From: Eonycteris spelaea
Lineage: Eukaryota > Chordata > Mammalia > Chiroptera > Pteropodidae
Length of the DNA stretch: 64,000 nt
Direction of reading: 5' to 3'
NCBI GenBank assembly: GCA_003508835.1
Contig: PUFA01000062.1
Span: 3,813,001-3,877,000 of the forward strand
The translations under genes were made by a program, and so were the position numbers. Below, piece after piece: positions 34,981 to 46,655 of this stretch (its first letter is position 1; every line of letters begins with the position of its first letter). Under the pieces are notes generated by a model. It was not told the origin of the DNA and ran no database searches. It saw only the letters and a program-made list of their open reading frames with translations.

Positions 34981-36328
34981 AATAAGTTAAATTTTATGAA
35001 TTACAAGCAACTTTTATGTTTTATATTAGATAAAACCCAGTACATGGTCCCTTTAGCTAGTCTATTTACTTTGAGTAAGCTGGCATTTCCTGACTCCTAC
35101 CAGTCGCTTATCCAAGTGATAAAATTCCTCATGTCTATTTTTGAGAAGTATATATTTCAACTTAAAGGGGAGTACCATTTATGATTGCAAGAATAAAATT
35201 ATCCCACAATGTTTTTTTACAAGTTTGAAAATGAAAGTGATAAAAAAACTAAACTTTAAAAAATGTATCTAAGTTCGTATTTGGTTTGATCATAATTTGT
35301 CTAAGTAATTGCACGTCTGGTGTATGAATAGGAGGAAAATGTTCAAGAGGTAGAACAAAGTTAGAAATTTGGGCTGTTATGAATGAGAATCAATAGGCTA
35401 AAGAATTTTACATTTTTAATGTGTATTATATATTGCTTTTAAATGGCTTGTATTTACTGTTTAAAGAGAGATTAGGGTATAAATACTTTCTTTTAAATTA
35501 AAATTTTTGTTATTATTATGAATTATATTAAACATTTCAATGGATTAGCTTGAAACAGAAACTATTTTCTACATGATGGGAGCAGTTTGGCATGTGGCTG
35601 AATTTCCAAATGAGTCGCAATGTCTGCTTCTACTTAGCTGTTTCACTTGGCATTTCAATTTAATAAGTCTTATTTTCTACCAATTTGTATTCAAAGATTT
35701 CATTAATAGCTGCCTGGCTAAAGTTAATTTTTAGGTTTGGGGTGTTTAAGCTAAATCTAGGTCAGGACAAATGGAATATGTTTAGTGAATTGAGGTTCTA
35801 CTCTGAATTTTATATTTGTGCGAAAAAAATTAGATACATTCCTGTACAGATGTAATACTTGAGTCTTAAAAATACTTTTAAGTCCAGAATCCATAAAGAA
35901 CTTAAAAACAGTGTGAAATTTGGGATGCCTTTTGATATGCAACAGAAACACCAATATTGATAGTCATACATTTTTCAAGAAGACAGCATCTAAAAAATGT
36001 TTGCTAACTTTGTAATTAGATATAGTCATCTGAAGTGTTCATTGTTAGCTGAAAATCAATACTCTTAAATCCAAAGTCATCTTCTCCATATTATGACCAG
36101 CTCTTTCTCTCTAACAATTAATTGCCACATAATTCTCGTCATTGGAAATTAAAAACTTGAAAGTAACTTATTCTTCTTCCTGGTTTCCCTCAATTCCCAA
36201 TAACTAAGCTTGCAAGATTTTGTAATGATTTTGGCATGTATATTTCCATGCAAACTGTGCTCCATCTGGTCTCTTTCTACTGTAGTTCTGGCCAAACAGT
36301 TCTGACTGTAGTATAACAAGCTTTCCTC
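34981..36328. other. No gene seen
   Basis: AT-rich, single-copy-looking sequence. No domain or splice-bounded frame found. Confidence 0.4.
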
Positions 36329-36505
36329 CAGCTATTCTCAATCTGGGTTTCCCTATGGAATAAATCGCCTGAGGAGCTTCAGGAATTCCTGATTCCTAAT
36401 TCCATCCAAAAAAAAAGTTCGTAGATTATTTAATAGGTCTAAGAGTGGACTTGGCATGGGATTTTTAAAAACTCCTCAAATGATTCTAATGGGTTGAGAA
36501 CTATG
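36329..36505 (+). mobile_element. MER5-like hAT-Charlie relic
   Basis: 'cagctattctcaatctggg' at the left and 'gggttgagaactatg' at the right are degenerate inverted ends. 'cgcctgaggagcttcaggaa' (about 36368) and 'aactcctcaaatgattctaa' (about 36471) are the internal MER5A-type phrases. Confidence 0.75.
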
Positions 36506-36707
36506 CTTTTATTCTCCCTTATCTTTACATAGTTCTCAACTAGTTTCTTTGCTTGAAAGATCCTCACTCTTCACCTCTGCCTATTTAAATGGCGATTAAT
36601 CTTTAAGATTGTTTTTTCACCATTTCATTGGCACTCTGTTTGGCAACCTGCATTGAAGTTATCTCATGAACAAGAATTTGCCTTATCTCCCAGCCAAATC
36701 ATGCATT

Positions 36708-36995
36708 ATATTTTTTTCCCCGCTCTTTAATTCCATCCATCACCTCCCCCCTCCTCGCCCCTGTCCTGCTCAGCCCACTTCCACCCCTGACCTACGGTCT
36801 CCCCTTAAGAACTGGATCTCTGAAGATGGGTCGTCTCCAGCGTGTGTGGGGCGTCTCCTCCCACACGCTAGAGGCTTGCACCCTGGGCCTGGTGCACCCA
36901 GAGTATGGTCCATGGCTCTGCCTGGGCTGCGAACCCAGGACCTTCTGCGTGTAAAGCAAGATGTGCTAACCACTACACTATGGAATCACCCCCAG
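36708..36995 (-). mobile_element. tRNA-derived SINE (tRNA-Val-like head)
   Basis: On the minus strand the head reads like tRNA-Val: A box TAGTGTAGTGG (complement at 36970-36980) and B box GGTTCGCAGCC (complement at 36925-36935), the RNA polymerase III internal promoter. A tail of about 190 bases unrelated to tRNA follows and ends in an A-rich run (T run at about 36709-36717 on plus). The insert is flanked by atcatgcatt (36698-36707) and atcatacatt (36996-37005), a target-site duplication with one mismatch. It is not Alu, B1/B2, CAN or VES as I know them. The two overlapping frames of 120 and 67 residues here are artefacts. It was mobilised by L1 enzymes. Confidence 0.85.
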
Positions 36996-37094
36996 ATCAT
37001 ACATTCTTCAACAAGGACCATAATGTGAGCATGTCATCCTCCTCACAATGTCTAATAAGTTGATAGTGATGATGATGTCTAATAATAAAGAAGA

Positions 37095-37170
37095 AATATA
37101 TATGTATATATGTATATATATGTATGTGTGTGTATGTGTTGTGTGTGGTGTGTGTGTGTGTGTGTATGTA
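37095..37170. repeat. TATG/GT-rich microsatellite
   Basis: Alternating ATGT, TATA and GT units. It gives a His/Thr-rich minus-strand frame that is not a gene. Confidence 0.92.
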
Positions 37171-38394
37171 TAATCTCAATCACTTGGAAGGAAAAATATA
37201 GTACTCTTCAGGATTATGGCCATATTCCTAAACTTTATTGATTTCTAAATTATGTGTGCTTACAGAAAATTGCTGATTTATATTGTAAAGCATTGTATGG
37301 CTAGTACTAACAGCTAAATATTAAATATCTTCATAATCCTAATCATTTTTTAAATATCTATAAAATAACATATCCTAGACAAATATAAGCAATTTGTGTT
37401 TTTGGTTACATCCTCAGCCCTCAGTTAAATGATGCATTTGGCAAATGTGGGCTTTTTTTAAAAAATCAAAGCAATGAACAAGATGCTTTTAAGATTTAAG
37501 AGTACAAAATTTCAGAACTGCTAATGAAAAAAGAAAAAACATGCAAATGAATGCCTAGGGTTAAAACTATGAGTTACATTTTAGGATGATGTAACTTACT
37601 GTTAGCATTAAATGAATAATTTGTTTATAACTGCTTAGTCATATATATTTACACGAGCACAACTCATACAAAACTTTTTTATACTTCTTCATCTGTCCAT
37701 CTTGATATACAAGTTTTTCAAAGGAGTAACAACTTAGAAGATCAGTAATTTTTTTTTTTACAAAAGTATGTCAAATTTCAACTAAGCTACAGAAAAGCTT
37801 CCAGTACAAATGAAATCCACTTTATTTAACTCTTGGATAAGAAATATTGAGAAAATATTTGCAGCATAGAAGAGTTTCCTATTTCTAATCTGTGCTGACT
37901 CAGTCTGAAGCTATATGGTAGCAACCGTCAAGGAAGGCATTAGATAATTTGTATGCACATCTAGATAATCCACAACCTGTTTAATATAAAGACATATTGG
38001 CTGATACCACACAAATTCATTATTGGGCTTTTAAAATGTTTAATAAAGTGCCGAACAAGATATTTTAGAGTATACGATAAAGTTATCACACATAATGCTA
38101 GGCTTTAAGAGTATAATATTGAGAAATAATACAAAATATGTATCCAAATATCTGTACTGCAGTGCAAAGTGATAAGCGCCATGAAAAAGGTATGTTTAAA
38201 TTATAGAATATTTCAAAGTGTGGAGAGATTGTTTTCAATTAAGTGTATCAGACAGCTGAGTATCAAGAAACCTGAGTCCCCATTCCTGATGTAATAGAAA
38301 CCTAATATGTTTTGTTTGAAAAGGAGCCCTTCTCCCTGTTTGCAGTCCCCATCTGTAAACAAAATATTCCCTAAATATGCTTCTTTCTCTGATA
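37171..38394. other. No gene seen
   Basis: AT-rich. No recognisable element or exon. Confidence 0.4.
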
Positions 38395-38815
38395 AATAGA
38401 TGTGACTATAAATGCCTTCTCAGCCGTATTAGTTGCAGTGATGCTAGCTGCTGAAGCAAATGAACCTCCAAGCCACAGCGGCTTTACCCATGGCAGTGTA
38501 TTTCTTACTAACGTTACGTCCAGACAGTATCTTCCTGATCAGAGTGGTAGGCTTTTCTCTAAACGACAATTCAGATGTTCATTTGTGGCTCTGTTATTTT
38601 TAACCTAAGTCTCCCAAGGTCATGCTGGGTGTTAACTCCATTTCAAATAGCTAGAAGAGAAAGGAACTAATAGGTTCATCTATGGGAGTTTCTTATGAGC
38701 CAGGCCTACAACGGTTGTTGCTTGTGCACAAACTCAGTCACGTGATAACACCAAATCGCAAAGCCATCTGCGCCGCTGTTGTGACTAACATTTATGGGTC
38801 CAATAAGAGCATCGC
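38395..38815. mobile_element. Ancient interspersed repeat, class uncertain
   Basis: 'gctgctgaagcaaatgaacc' (about 38447), 'ggcagtgtatttcttactaa' (about 38492) and 'ctcccaaggtcatgctgggt' (about 38611) match phrases I know from an old dispersed mammalian repeat, probably LTR-like. This explains the 68-residue plus-strand frame at 38402-38608 without invoking a gene. No orientation is assigned. Confidence 0.45.
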
Positions 38816-38959
38816 TTGTTAAGATTCCATTTTTTTCTGTACAACAGAGGCTTATTTTATAGAACTGAGCCTTTTATTATTGAAATAGCTATTCTTATCC
38901 CCACATTCCAAGCTTCTCTAGGAAAGAACACTGTCCATAGTAAACATTGCTACTGTTAC

Positions 38960-39100
38960 TTTATAACCATAGTTATATATAACCATATATATATATATAT
39001 ATATATAAAATCATACATATAACCATATTAACATATGGTTATATAGTAAACACATATATAACTATTCACATATATAACATATGTGAATATAACCATAGTT
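38960..39100. repeat. TA-rich array with two perfect hairpins
   Basis: A TA run (38983-39006) is followed by two near-adjacent palindromes. One has 12-bp arms at 39017-39028 and 39033-39044. The other has 11-bp arms at 39063-39073 and 39079-39089. The word 'ataaccatag' also recurs on each side. Confidence 0.92.
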
Positions 39101-41329
39101 TTCCAGACTCTGTATTCAAGTATTTATTAGAGATGTTCTATTATCCATCATCCTTCCATGTCAGCAGCATCTTCACCGGTCATTCAAATGCTTAGTGAGT
39201 CCCTATGTGCTGACTTAACTATTTTGGGACAAGTTTTAAAGATTTCTAACAGCTCTTCATGAACCTCATTAATTAGCATCATCTGGACCTAGTTAAGTTG
39301 CATTTGAGTCTGATCCTGTTGGTTTTTAAAATCTAACTACATCTCAGTTGCTCCCCTAAAGAGTTACTCTGCTAGTTGTTAAACAATGGGAACTGGCAAT
39401 AGCATCCACCTCCCAGAACTTAACTTACAAAATTTTTAACATAATGCTTCCTGAGCTCCACTTCAAATGCTTGGGGTAAAATGTATTGAAAAGTGCCTGC
39501 CTATTTTGGCCAAGGTACAAAACCTACTCTCATACAGAACCTTTTTTCTATATTAGAGCCTGTTTTTCAGATAGTTTTCATTAGTTTAACTTAGAAATGT
39601 TAACAAATATCCTTTTGCAACTGGATTATCCTTCATTATGCATGTGAAACATTAGAATTTAAAAGTATTTTGTTAATTAGTCTTAGATTATTTCTACATA
39701 TTCAGTGGAGGATAGCTTTGAGAACAAATGTCTCTTAATCCAATCAGCTGTGGCCCTTATAAATGGTGGAAAGATCAAAGTGACTCAAATATCTATGTCT
39801 TTGTAGAACATAAGAACCACAGCTGATCTGTCAGATCAAAAGAATATTTTCACCTCACTTCCTCATTTCCTCATGTAGAAATAGACTCAGTTATGATTAG
39901 AAGTTTAGCATCATTTTAGTTATTAGCCTTGATTTTGAAACTATAAAGTTAGAATCCAAAAGTTCAATATACTGAGAATACAAAAAATCATATTATATAG
40001 CAAACACAATATTTCTAAATTTAACAATAATGACCCACTTTGTTCCCACTGCAGATATGCTAACATTCACATGTTGATGTTTATCTTGAAATTTTAAATT
40101 TCATTTATTATTATTATAATTATTATTATTATTATTCATTGAGTGTTATCTGCAGACTCACACATCTAATGCTGTTCTCAGAATCCCCAAACCAAAGTTA
40201 TTTTATGCAAATTGTTCTTGAGCCATGTTCAAACTATGCCTAAAACATGTCAATCGGTCTTAATGACAACTCTTCAAGTAACTACCATCTCTAAGACACA
40301 TGGTAGATTACAATAGTGTTTAACATTTACCAACCAAATGGTCTCTAACAAAGATGCTGTCCAGTTAGCCTGAGTCACAACCATAGAAGCTGGAAGGATA
40401 TTTATAACTTAAAGGCACAGTAGCTCAGTTATTGGTTAACTCTCACCATGTCCTTGCTTTATATGGACATTGGCTGCATCACAATTCTTTTCATTCTCTC
40501 CAGCTTGAATAATATGAAAATTTCACATTTCAACCTCAAATTTGATAAAAATATTAAATCTCAGGGTCTATGCTTAACCTTTGTAGCTTAGGATCTTATG
40601 TAAGATAAAGCCCCCCAAAATAATCACTATTCATTAAGATACATTGAATTATATTTTTTAAACATTCTCATTTAGGTATACATTGTACATATTTAACATT
40701 ACTTATAACTTTTGATAAGATATATATAGGACAGAATATTGTGTATATATATATATATTAATATGCATATAATTACATGAAATTATCACTAAAATGAAGA
40801 GGATGAACATATCCACTAATCCCTATTTTTTTCTAATTATGAAGTAATATGCCCTTTCAAAAATTCTGTTTGTTATTTTGTTTCAAAAATCAGTAAAAAC
40901 CAAAGATATGTTGTACTGTTCCTAAGGAACATTTGGATCTCACAAAATCCAATCCTTAAAAGATAGCTAAATAGATACAGAATGTTAAAAATTAAAACAT
41001 AAACAAGCGTTCTTCTCTTTGACAAGTAGCTATGCCTTTCACAGAGCTGTCTCAAGCAGAAGGAAAAGCTTTTGGTACAAATTCAGGGTTGGGATGAACC
41101 ACAGAGCCCTTTAGCCATCTCTATTCATTTACTAGGTCATTCTCCAAATTCATGGAATGTAAATGTCACTTTTCAACTTCTAGAACAATAAAAGATTTTT
41201 TTCCAGCTCATCTTTTAGTTAATAACCTGTTTTTTTTAATTTTATACTAAAAATCTATTGGTTTCCTCTTCTCTAAGACATTCCTCTCTCTTACTTCATA
41301 TCATATATTTTCCCACTGTAGAAACAATA
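39101..41329. other. No gene seen; AT-rich with small simple repeats
   Basis: Includes a TTA-type array (40105-40138) and a TA run at about 40745-40760. No gene or transposon recognised. Confidence 0.4.
40105..40138. repeat. (TTA)n microsatellite
   Basis: Imperfect ATT/TTA trinucleotide run. Confidence 0.9.
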
Positions 41330-41480
41330 TACACTCATTATGGGATAGTTGATAGAAAAAGTAAAAAAAAAAAAAATTCTCATATATTCCTGACTTAGAA
41401 ATAACATTTTTAATATTTGTGTATATTGCCTTTCTGTGCTCAAATTTTTGCTTTTGGATTCTAGCATGAATTCAATGCTA
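41330..41480 (-). mobile_element. Possible ancient L1 3'UTR fragment, antisense
   Basis: 'gacttagaaataacattttt' followed by 'gtgtatattgcctttctgtg' resembles antisense old L1 3' sequence. The match is weak. Confidence 0.3.
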
Positions 41481-41749
41481 TCTGATTCTGTCTTTGAAGT
41501 AAATAAAATTAAATGCATTGACTAATTTTTTATAAATTTTAAATATATAAGTTGTCTTTAAATTTTGTAATATTTATTATTTATAAGACATCCATTATTT
41601 ATGTCTTTTCTCACTCTACAATTTTTTTTTTAAAGATACTCCTTTTAAGAGAAACAGCAATTGTATGCATTTCTTTTAGAAACTTGGGAAATATTAAATA
41701 AGTATACTACCTTGAATATATCTGTAGTGGTCATTACTATTCGTCCTCA

Positions 41750-42115
41750 AATATTTCTGGCTCTTCACCTTTGGGGAAAATGGTTGGATTACGCTTTCTG
41801 GATCCCATGTCATTAAGTGAGAACTTTGTGACTAGTTCTGACCAGAAGTGGTATGTATTCTTCTGGCCAAATTACTAAATTGTTTATGTCCAGCCTTCCA
41901 GAGCTTCTTGGCTCTGCTATCGGAACTTGCAGTGTTTCTGATATTGCTGCTCTTCCAGCCTGAGTCCCAAGAAGATATGTAGAAAAGAGCCTACAACAAA
42001 TGCACAATGGACCTGTTTCCTACCTGCATGGGTAAGAAACAAAGTTTGATTTTTCTTATTCACAAAGGATTGTGGAGCGATTACAGCAACATCCTAGCCT
42101 ATTCTAATTTATTTC
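41750..42115 (+). mobile_element. Ancient LTR-like repeat, family not named
   Basis: 'tttgtgactagttctgacca' plus 'gaagtggtatgt' (about 41824-41855) and the end 'gattacagcaacatcctagc' (about 42080) recall an old mammalian LTR-type repeat that ends with 'ttacagcagcatagcctagc'. The 64-residue minus-strand frame here is a shadow. Confidence 0.4.
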
Positions 42116-42189
42116 TCACGTACCTTTCTAATTTTTATCGCACCAATTCCTAGTTTATTTGAGTTTAACTTAGCTAACTTTCTTGTGCA

Positions 42190-42212
42190 GTGGGTGTCCC
42201 AGAAAATATATC

Positions 42213-42245
<33 letters not shown>

Positions 42246-42257
42246 TATATTATAGTT
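42190..42257. repeat. (TA)n-rich microsatellite
   Basis: TA-rich run with a core of about 20 bases of pure TA. Confidence 0.9.
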
Positions 42258-42499
42258 ATTTCTGTTTGGCGATAAAAGGAAAGTAAAAGTTGGAGTCAAG
42301 AGCATTCATAGAGTCTGCAAATAATTCTTGCAGGGTCCTTATATTTAGAAATATTCTACTGTGAGGTGAGATATGCTGATTTATAGATGAATATTTAGAA
42401 TAATGGATAGAAAAAGAGAAGTGGTTTATATATTGGGTGTGTGTTAGGGGGGAAGGGGAGTTCCAATCAGTACATATGAAAATTCTTTATTCCATATGA

Positions 42500-42818
42500 A
42501 AATGAGTGAGTCTCAAAATCAGCATGTCAGCACCTTTCTGGCAGCCTAATCTCATACAATCCCATGAAGAAAATGTCACGCTTGTCAGTGGGAGCCATTC
42601 ATTCATTCTCCAGGCTGTCCTCCTGGAATGTGGCATGGCCATGGGGCCCCTGAGGACCACACATGCATGAGTCTTAGAGCTCATCTGGGCATCTGGTGCT
42701 GGGCACAGGAGAGTGTTAGCAATTGGAGAGCAGCCCCACAGGGAGAAACAAGGAACAGGAACAGGGCCGAACCTGGGTCCTGATCTGGGTTTAGAGTGCC
42801 CCTCCCCTCCCTAGACAG
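42500..42818. other. GC-richer single-copy stretch
   Basis: Less AT-rich than its surroundings, with 'atggccatggggcccctgag' (about 42638) and a pyrimidine tract at 42798-42812. It leads directly to the candidate exon at 42819. No promoter motif is identifiable. Confidence 0.35.
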
Positions 42819-42971
42819 ACTGCCAGTTCTGGTGGCTGGTCCCAGCCAGCAGTGGGGGACTTAGAACATTTTGAGGAAGACACTCCTACCCACAATTGTG
42901 GATTCACAAGAGTGATAAGATATGAGAAGGTAATTATCCAGGAAGAGAAACCCACTCAAAAACTACATACG
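42819..42971 (+). other. Candidate 153-bp phase-0 coding exon, product not recognised
   Basis: A strong pyrimidine tract and acceptor ('cccctcccctccctagacag') precede 42819, and a near-consensus donor 'acg|gtgagt' follows 42971. The interval is exactly 51 codons and fully open in the frame that starts at the acceptor, so it would be a phase 0-0 exon. It reads TASSGGWSQPAVGDLEH at the start and CGFTRVIRYEKVIIQEEKP further on. The latter faintly recalls a degenerate C2H2 zinc-finger linker, but the zinc-binding pattern is not intact. The frame also remains open past the donor to 43205. I do not know the gene; chance cannot be excluded. Confidence 0.33.
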
Positions 42972-43247
42972 GTGAGTGGCAAGTGCTCCTTCAGAGATAG
43001 GGTTAAACTGCTTTGTCACATAAAGTCAAAACCTACAACCTTGATAAGGTTTCTACATGAGCACATTGGCAACAGTGTCGCCATGTCTTCTAATAGTTAC
43101 CTTGTATTGATGTTTTTGAGATCCTTCCTGAGGTGTGAATCTCAAAAAGAGGTTCTCTTTCTGAGAATCACATCAGAACTAGAAGGTAGGCGAAGGATAC
43201 AATAATTCTTCTCCTATCGATAGGCATTTCAATAGAATGGACTAGAG

Positions 43248-43371
43248 CAGTTGTTCTCAGGCTCGATTGCACATGAGAGTCATCCTCAAAATATTTGGTT
43301 ATAGGACCCAGGCAACTCTATTTCTGAGAAGTACTTTAGGTGGTTTTCACAGATCACATCTTGAGAAACAG
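43248..43371 (+). mobile_element. MER5-like hAT-Charlie relic
   Basis: The left end 'cagttgttctcag' and the right end 'cttgagaaacag' are inverted relatives. Flanking octamers gactagag (43240-43247) and aactggag (43372-43379) agree at six of eight positions, as expected for an old 8-bp hAT target duplication. Confidence 0.75.
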
Positions 43372-43594
43372 AACTGGAGGCAACTAGCACTGATCCTCAT
43401 CTCTTTTTAAAGAATGTTGTCAACAAAGCAGAAAAATGATGTACAATCCTGGGAGTGATGTTATTGAAAATAAAAAGTTAACGATTGTTTTTACTTTATA
43501 TTCATTGGCTTCTTTGAGACTAGGAAAAGAGGACAAAATTTAGAGTCAAGTTCTTTCTAGTGGTAAAAATTGTTCTAAAGGCTTTGCAATACTA

Positions 43595-43785
43595 TTAATA
43601 TGTAATCTTTTATCTTTACACTACCTCTAAGGATTGAATACCATTATTATCATCATTAACACACAAAAGAACTGAGAAACAGAGAGTGTAACTTGTCTAA
43701 GGTCACATAACTAGTAGGAGAGCAATTGGGATTCCCAACTAGGCTTTCCCACACTAGACTCCACGTTCTCTGCTATGAATAAACA
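43595..43785 (-). mobile_element. MIR relic, antisense
   Basis: 'aagaactgagaaacagagag' (about 43667), 'cttgtctaaggtcacataac' (about 43692) and 'gggattcccaactagg' (about 43728) are antisense MIR in order. Confidence 0.85.
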
Positions 43786-43924
43786 AGGAAGTCGCCCTTG
43801 GCACAGTGCACAGTACATCCCAGTAAACAGGAGGATAAAAAACGTTTAACCTCACATTTTAGATACCTAGCACATTGAAACAGGAGTTTTCAGTCTGATT
43901 TTAAATATCTGACATTAAAATAAC

Positions 43925-44045
43925 GACAGAGCTTTTAAAAATTCCAGTGTTCCAGCTCCACCATCCACAAATGAAATTATAATATCTAAGGGTGAAGCCC
44001 ACATGAGTGGTTTTTAAAAGTTCTTCAGGTAATTGTAATGGAACA
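43925..44045 (+). mobile_element. MER5-like relic, partial
   Basis: 'gagcttttaaaaattccagt' (about 43929), 'gttccagctccaccatccac' (about 43949) and 'cttcaggtaattgtaatg' (about 44023) match internal MER5A-type sequence. The terminal repeats are missing. Confidence 0.6.
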
Positions 44046-44284
44046 CTCTTGCATTGGAGAGTAAAAACATGTATTTATTTAATATTTAAAACATACATTT
44101 GTCTTTGCAAATGGTCTCTTCTGCTTTGCTTTAAGAGAATGGAAGTAAGTTTGTTAAATATTCCACATGTAGTTTGCAGAGTATGGTGCAGTGGACTGAT
44201 TCAAAGTTTTCTCTCTGTCCCTTTATTAAAAGGAATTTGATGGTAATGATCTGACAAACCAATTGTTTAAAGTAACAATTAGCT

Positions 44285-44432
44285 AATATGATGATAATGA
44301 TGGATATGTTGATTAACATGTTATGGTAATCAATTCACAATGTATTTACATGTAACATCATCACTTTGTACACCTTAAGTATATACAATTCTATTTGTTA
44401 ATTATACATCAATAAACCTGGAAGAAAATTAA
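44285..44432 (+). mobile_element. L1 3'UTR terminal fragment
   Basis: 'atggatatgttgattaacat' (about 44301), 'cactttgtacaccttaagta' (about 44362) and 'gttaattatacatcaataaa' (about 44397) match the same L1 3' terminus seen at 8230-8477. Confidence 0.82.
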
Positions 44433-44529
44433 CATGATGACTCTTGGTCATTCAGAAGCCATTCTACCCTAATTTACTGATTCTGAACAACTTTTCTTTA
44501 TTCAAAAGTAAACTGATTATTTTAGAATG

Positions 44530-45800
44530 CACTTATGCCTGCTAGATGAAATGCCAGATTTCTCCACATTCCCTTCTTGGATCCAATCCATCTGAGTAGC
44601 CAGGGTCCTTCATCTATACCTGACACTTTTAAAGCTTTGTATGAAACATCTGTTTTCCATTTTTAAAATGTCGACTTGTCCATCTTGAATGGGCATTGGG
44701 TGAAGTAGACAAATCCTGCTTTGTCTAAAGAGCCCATCTTGATTGTTATGCCAAAACCATATTTTCTCCATTAATCAGCTCCCTTAGCAACTCGTCAGCA
44801 ACGGCAGTGGGCAGAGGGTAATTCTCTGGCGTAACTTGTATGTTAACCACTCCAAAGGACTGTGCAGTAGGCAATAAAATGTGCTTTCTCTCTCAAAGCT
44901 TTATTTTCCGACTACATCTTGTTTTGCACTCTACTAAAAGTTAGATATTGCAATCACCAAAGAGGTCCAGGGATATTTAAAAATAATAGGTGTTGATCCT
45001 TTTACTCCTCCATGACTTTTTCATATGGAATCTCTGCTCTTTTCTCAGCTCACTGATAACTTTGTACATTTCCTCTCCGAGGGCCAAGCAGAAGGGCTGC
45101 AATCCTAAAGAATCATGTAACTGAAGAGATTTTCATAGAATGATATTTGGGATACTAGATCTTCAACTCAACTCTGAGCCCATATGAGGATTCTGCCTCC
45201 TTTCATCCCACCCCTAGATTATGGAGACGGAGTTTTTTAAAGAGGCAATGGGGCTGAATTAAAGTAAAACTTCACTGTTGCCCAAGCACTCTACCCAGTG
45301 GTAAAAATCTTTCTTTACCATGCTCAATCACAGCACAAGCCTGTGGCTCTGACTTTGCTGTAGCTTGAGTGAACAGAATTTGAGGGAGGCACGCCTCCTA
45401 CAGGAACTGGAGTAAAATGCCCAGGCAAACCAGAGCGGTGGGCCCAGCCTCTCTTCCGGGGTCCCACAGTCCTTTACGAGTTCTGGTTACATTACAAGAC
45501 AACAACGTAGGCCTTGGTCATTTCCCAATGTCCCCAGCTCCCTGAAACTGGGAAGATTTATGAATGACCAGCGATCTCTACCAACAAGTCACATGTACAA
45601 ACTGGCTGTTACTTAACAACAGCGGCTCCAATAATTTTGTACACCACCCCCACCCCAGCCTTGCCTTTCTTGTTGGCTGTCAGCATGATCTCGTTAAGGC
45701 TAAGTGACCCGGGCCTGTCTGCAGCAGTTCGAGCATTTGGTGCACTGCTACTGTTTCCTCTCCCAAGACATCTGCTTCAGCACTGCTTCAGATAATACTT
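44530..45800. other. GC-richer single-copy stretch, possible conserved noncoding DNA
   Basis: No transposon is recognisable. The stretch keeps a less AT-rich composition and several CpGs. It holds short motifs typical of developmental enhancers, for example 'attaatcagctccctt' (about 44772) and 'ttaacaacagcggctcc' (about 45614). No long coding frame or splice-bounded exon was found. Regulatory function is inference only. Confidence 0.3.
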
Positions 45801-45889
45801 CATTATGCCCTGGAAATGTGCTTTACCACTTGTGTGCCATTGTTTATCGTTCTCTTTGAAGTTAATGGGAGTCTTATGTGATGATATGA

Positions 45890-45980
45890 TTGATATATTA
45901 TATACATTTATATATATATATATTTATGTATGTGTGTGTATATGTGTGTGTATATATATAGATACACACATATATATGTC
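45890..45980. repeat. TA/TG-rich microsatellite
   Basis: Alternating TA, TATG and GTGT units. It encodes the repetitive C-terminus of the 62-residue frame at 45805-45993, which is not a gene. Confidence 0.9.
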
Positions 45981-46419
45981 AGAATGTACCTAAAAAATAT
46001 GGTCCACTAAATAAAAGAAAATTAGAAAGATTCCCTTTTCATTTGTTTAATTCAAAATAGCAGAATTCTACTCTCCCTTTAATGTAGGCAATTTGCCTAG
46101 AGATTGAAGAGAGAAAGAGAAAAACATTTTTATTTACTGCTGCAGATCAGAGCTTTAAAGAGGGTAAAGAATTCTCACGCAACTAAGTAAATGATGGACT
46201 TACAGTGTTTATGGCTCTTCAAAATCTCTGATAAAATTCTAGAAATACCCATATAACAAATACTTAAATTATTAGAAAAAAAAAAGTTTCACATTCTACA
46301 ATATGACTTTGAGTGTGTGTATCTACAGGTGCTCTATCATTCTTTAAACCACCAAGTTATATAGGGAGTGTGCGCATAGTCCTTAGATCTATAAATATTT
46401 CGTGATGACTAAGTAGTAG

Positions 46420-46655
46420 TTAGTGTACTTAGCATATACAATGTAGTGGCCTAAATGCATAGAATGTATTTTGTCATTAAATTCATACGAAATCACCCTA
46501 TGAGTTAATGATGTCACATTTTCTACCTTTTGCAGATCACGAAACTGAAGGATTGACATAATAAACAACTTACTTGCTCACAGGTCACAGAATCAGCGAT
46601 GGAATCAGAATCCAACCCACGCACGCTGCAGCCAGAGCACATTCTGGTAACCATA
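46420..46655 (-). mobile_element. MIR relic, antisense
   Basis: 'caccctatgagttaatgatg' (about 46494), 'cagatcacgaaactgaagga' (about 46533), 'cacaggtcacagaatcagcg' (about 46579) and 'gaatccaacccacgc' (about 46609) follow the antisense MIR order. Confidence 0.82.

Noticed and set aside
36666..37028. 120-residue plus-strand open frame (and a 67-residue minus frame)
   Set aside because: It lies on the tRNA-derived SINE, whose GC-rich body lacks stops by chance. No domain and no gene context.
38402..38608. 68-residue frame that looked protein-like
   Set aside because: The DNA matches phrases of an ancient dispersed repeat.
42852..43205. 117-residue open frame taken as a whole gene
   Set aside because: No start context, no domain, and it runs through a good splice donor at 42971. 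Only the splice-bounded part is kept, as a candidate exon.
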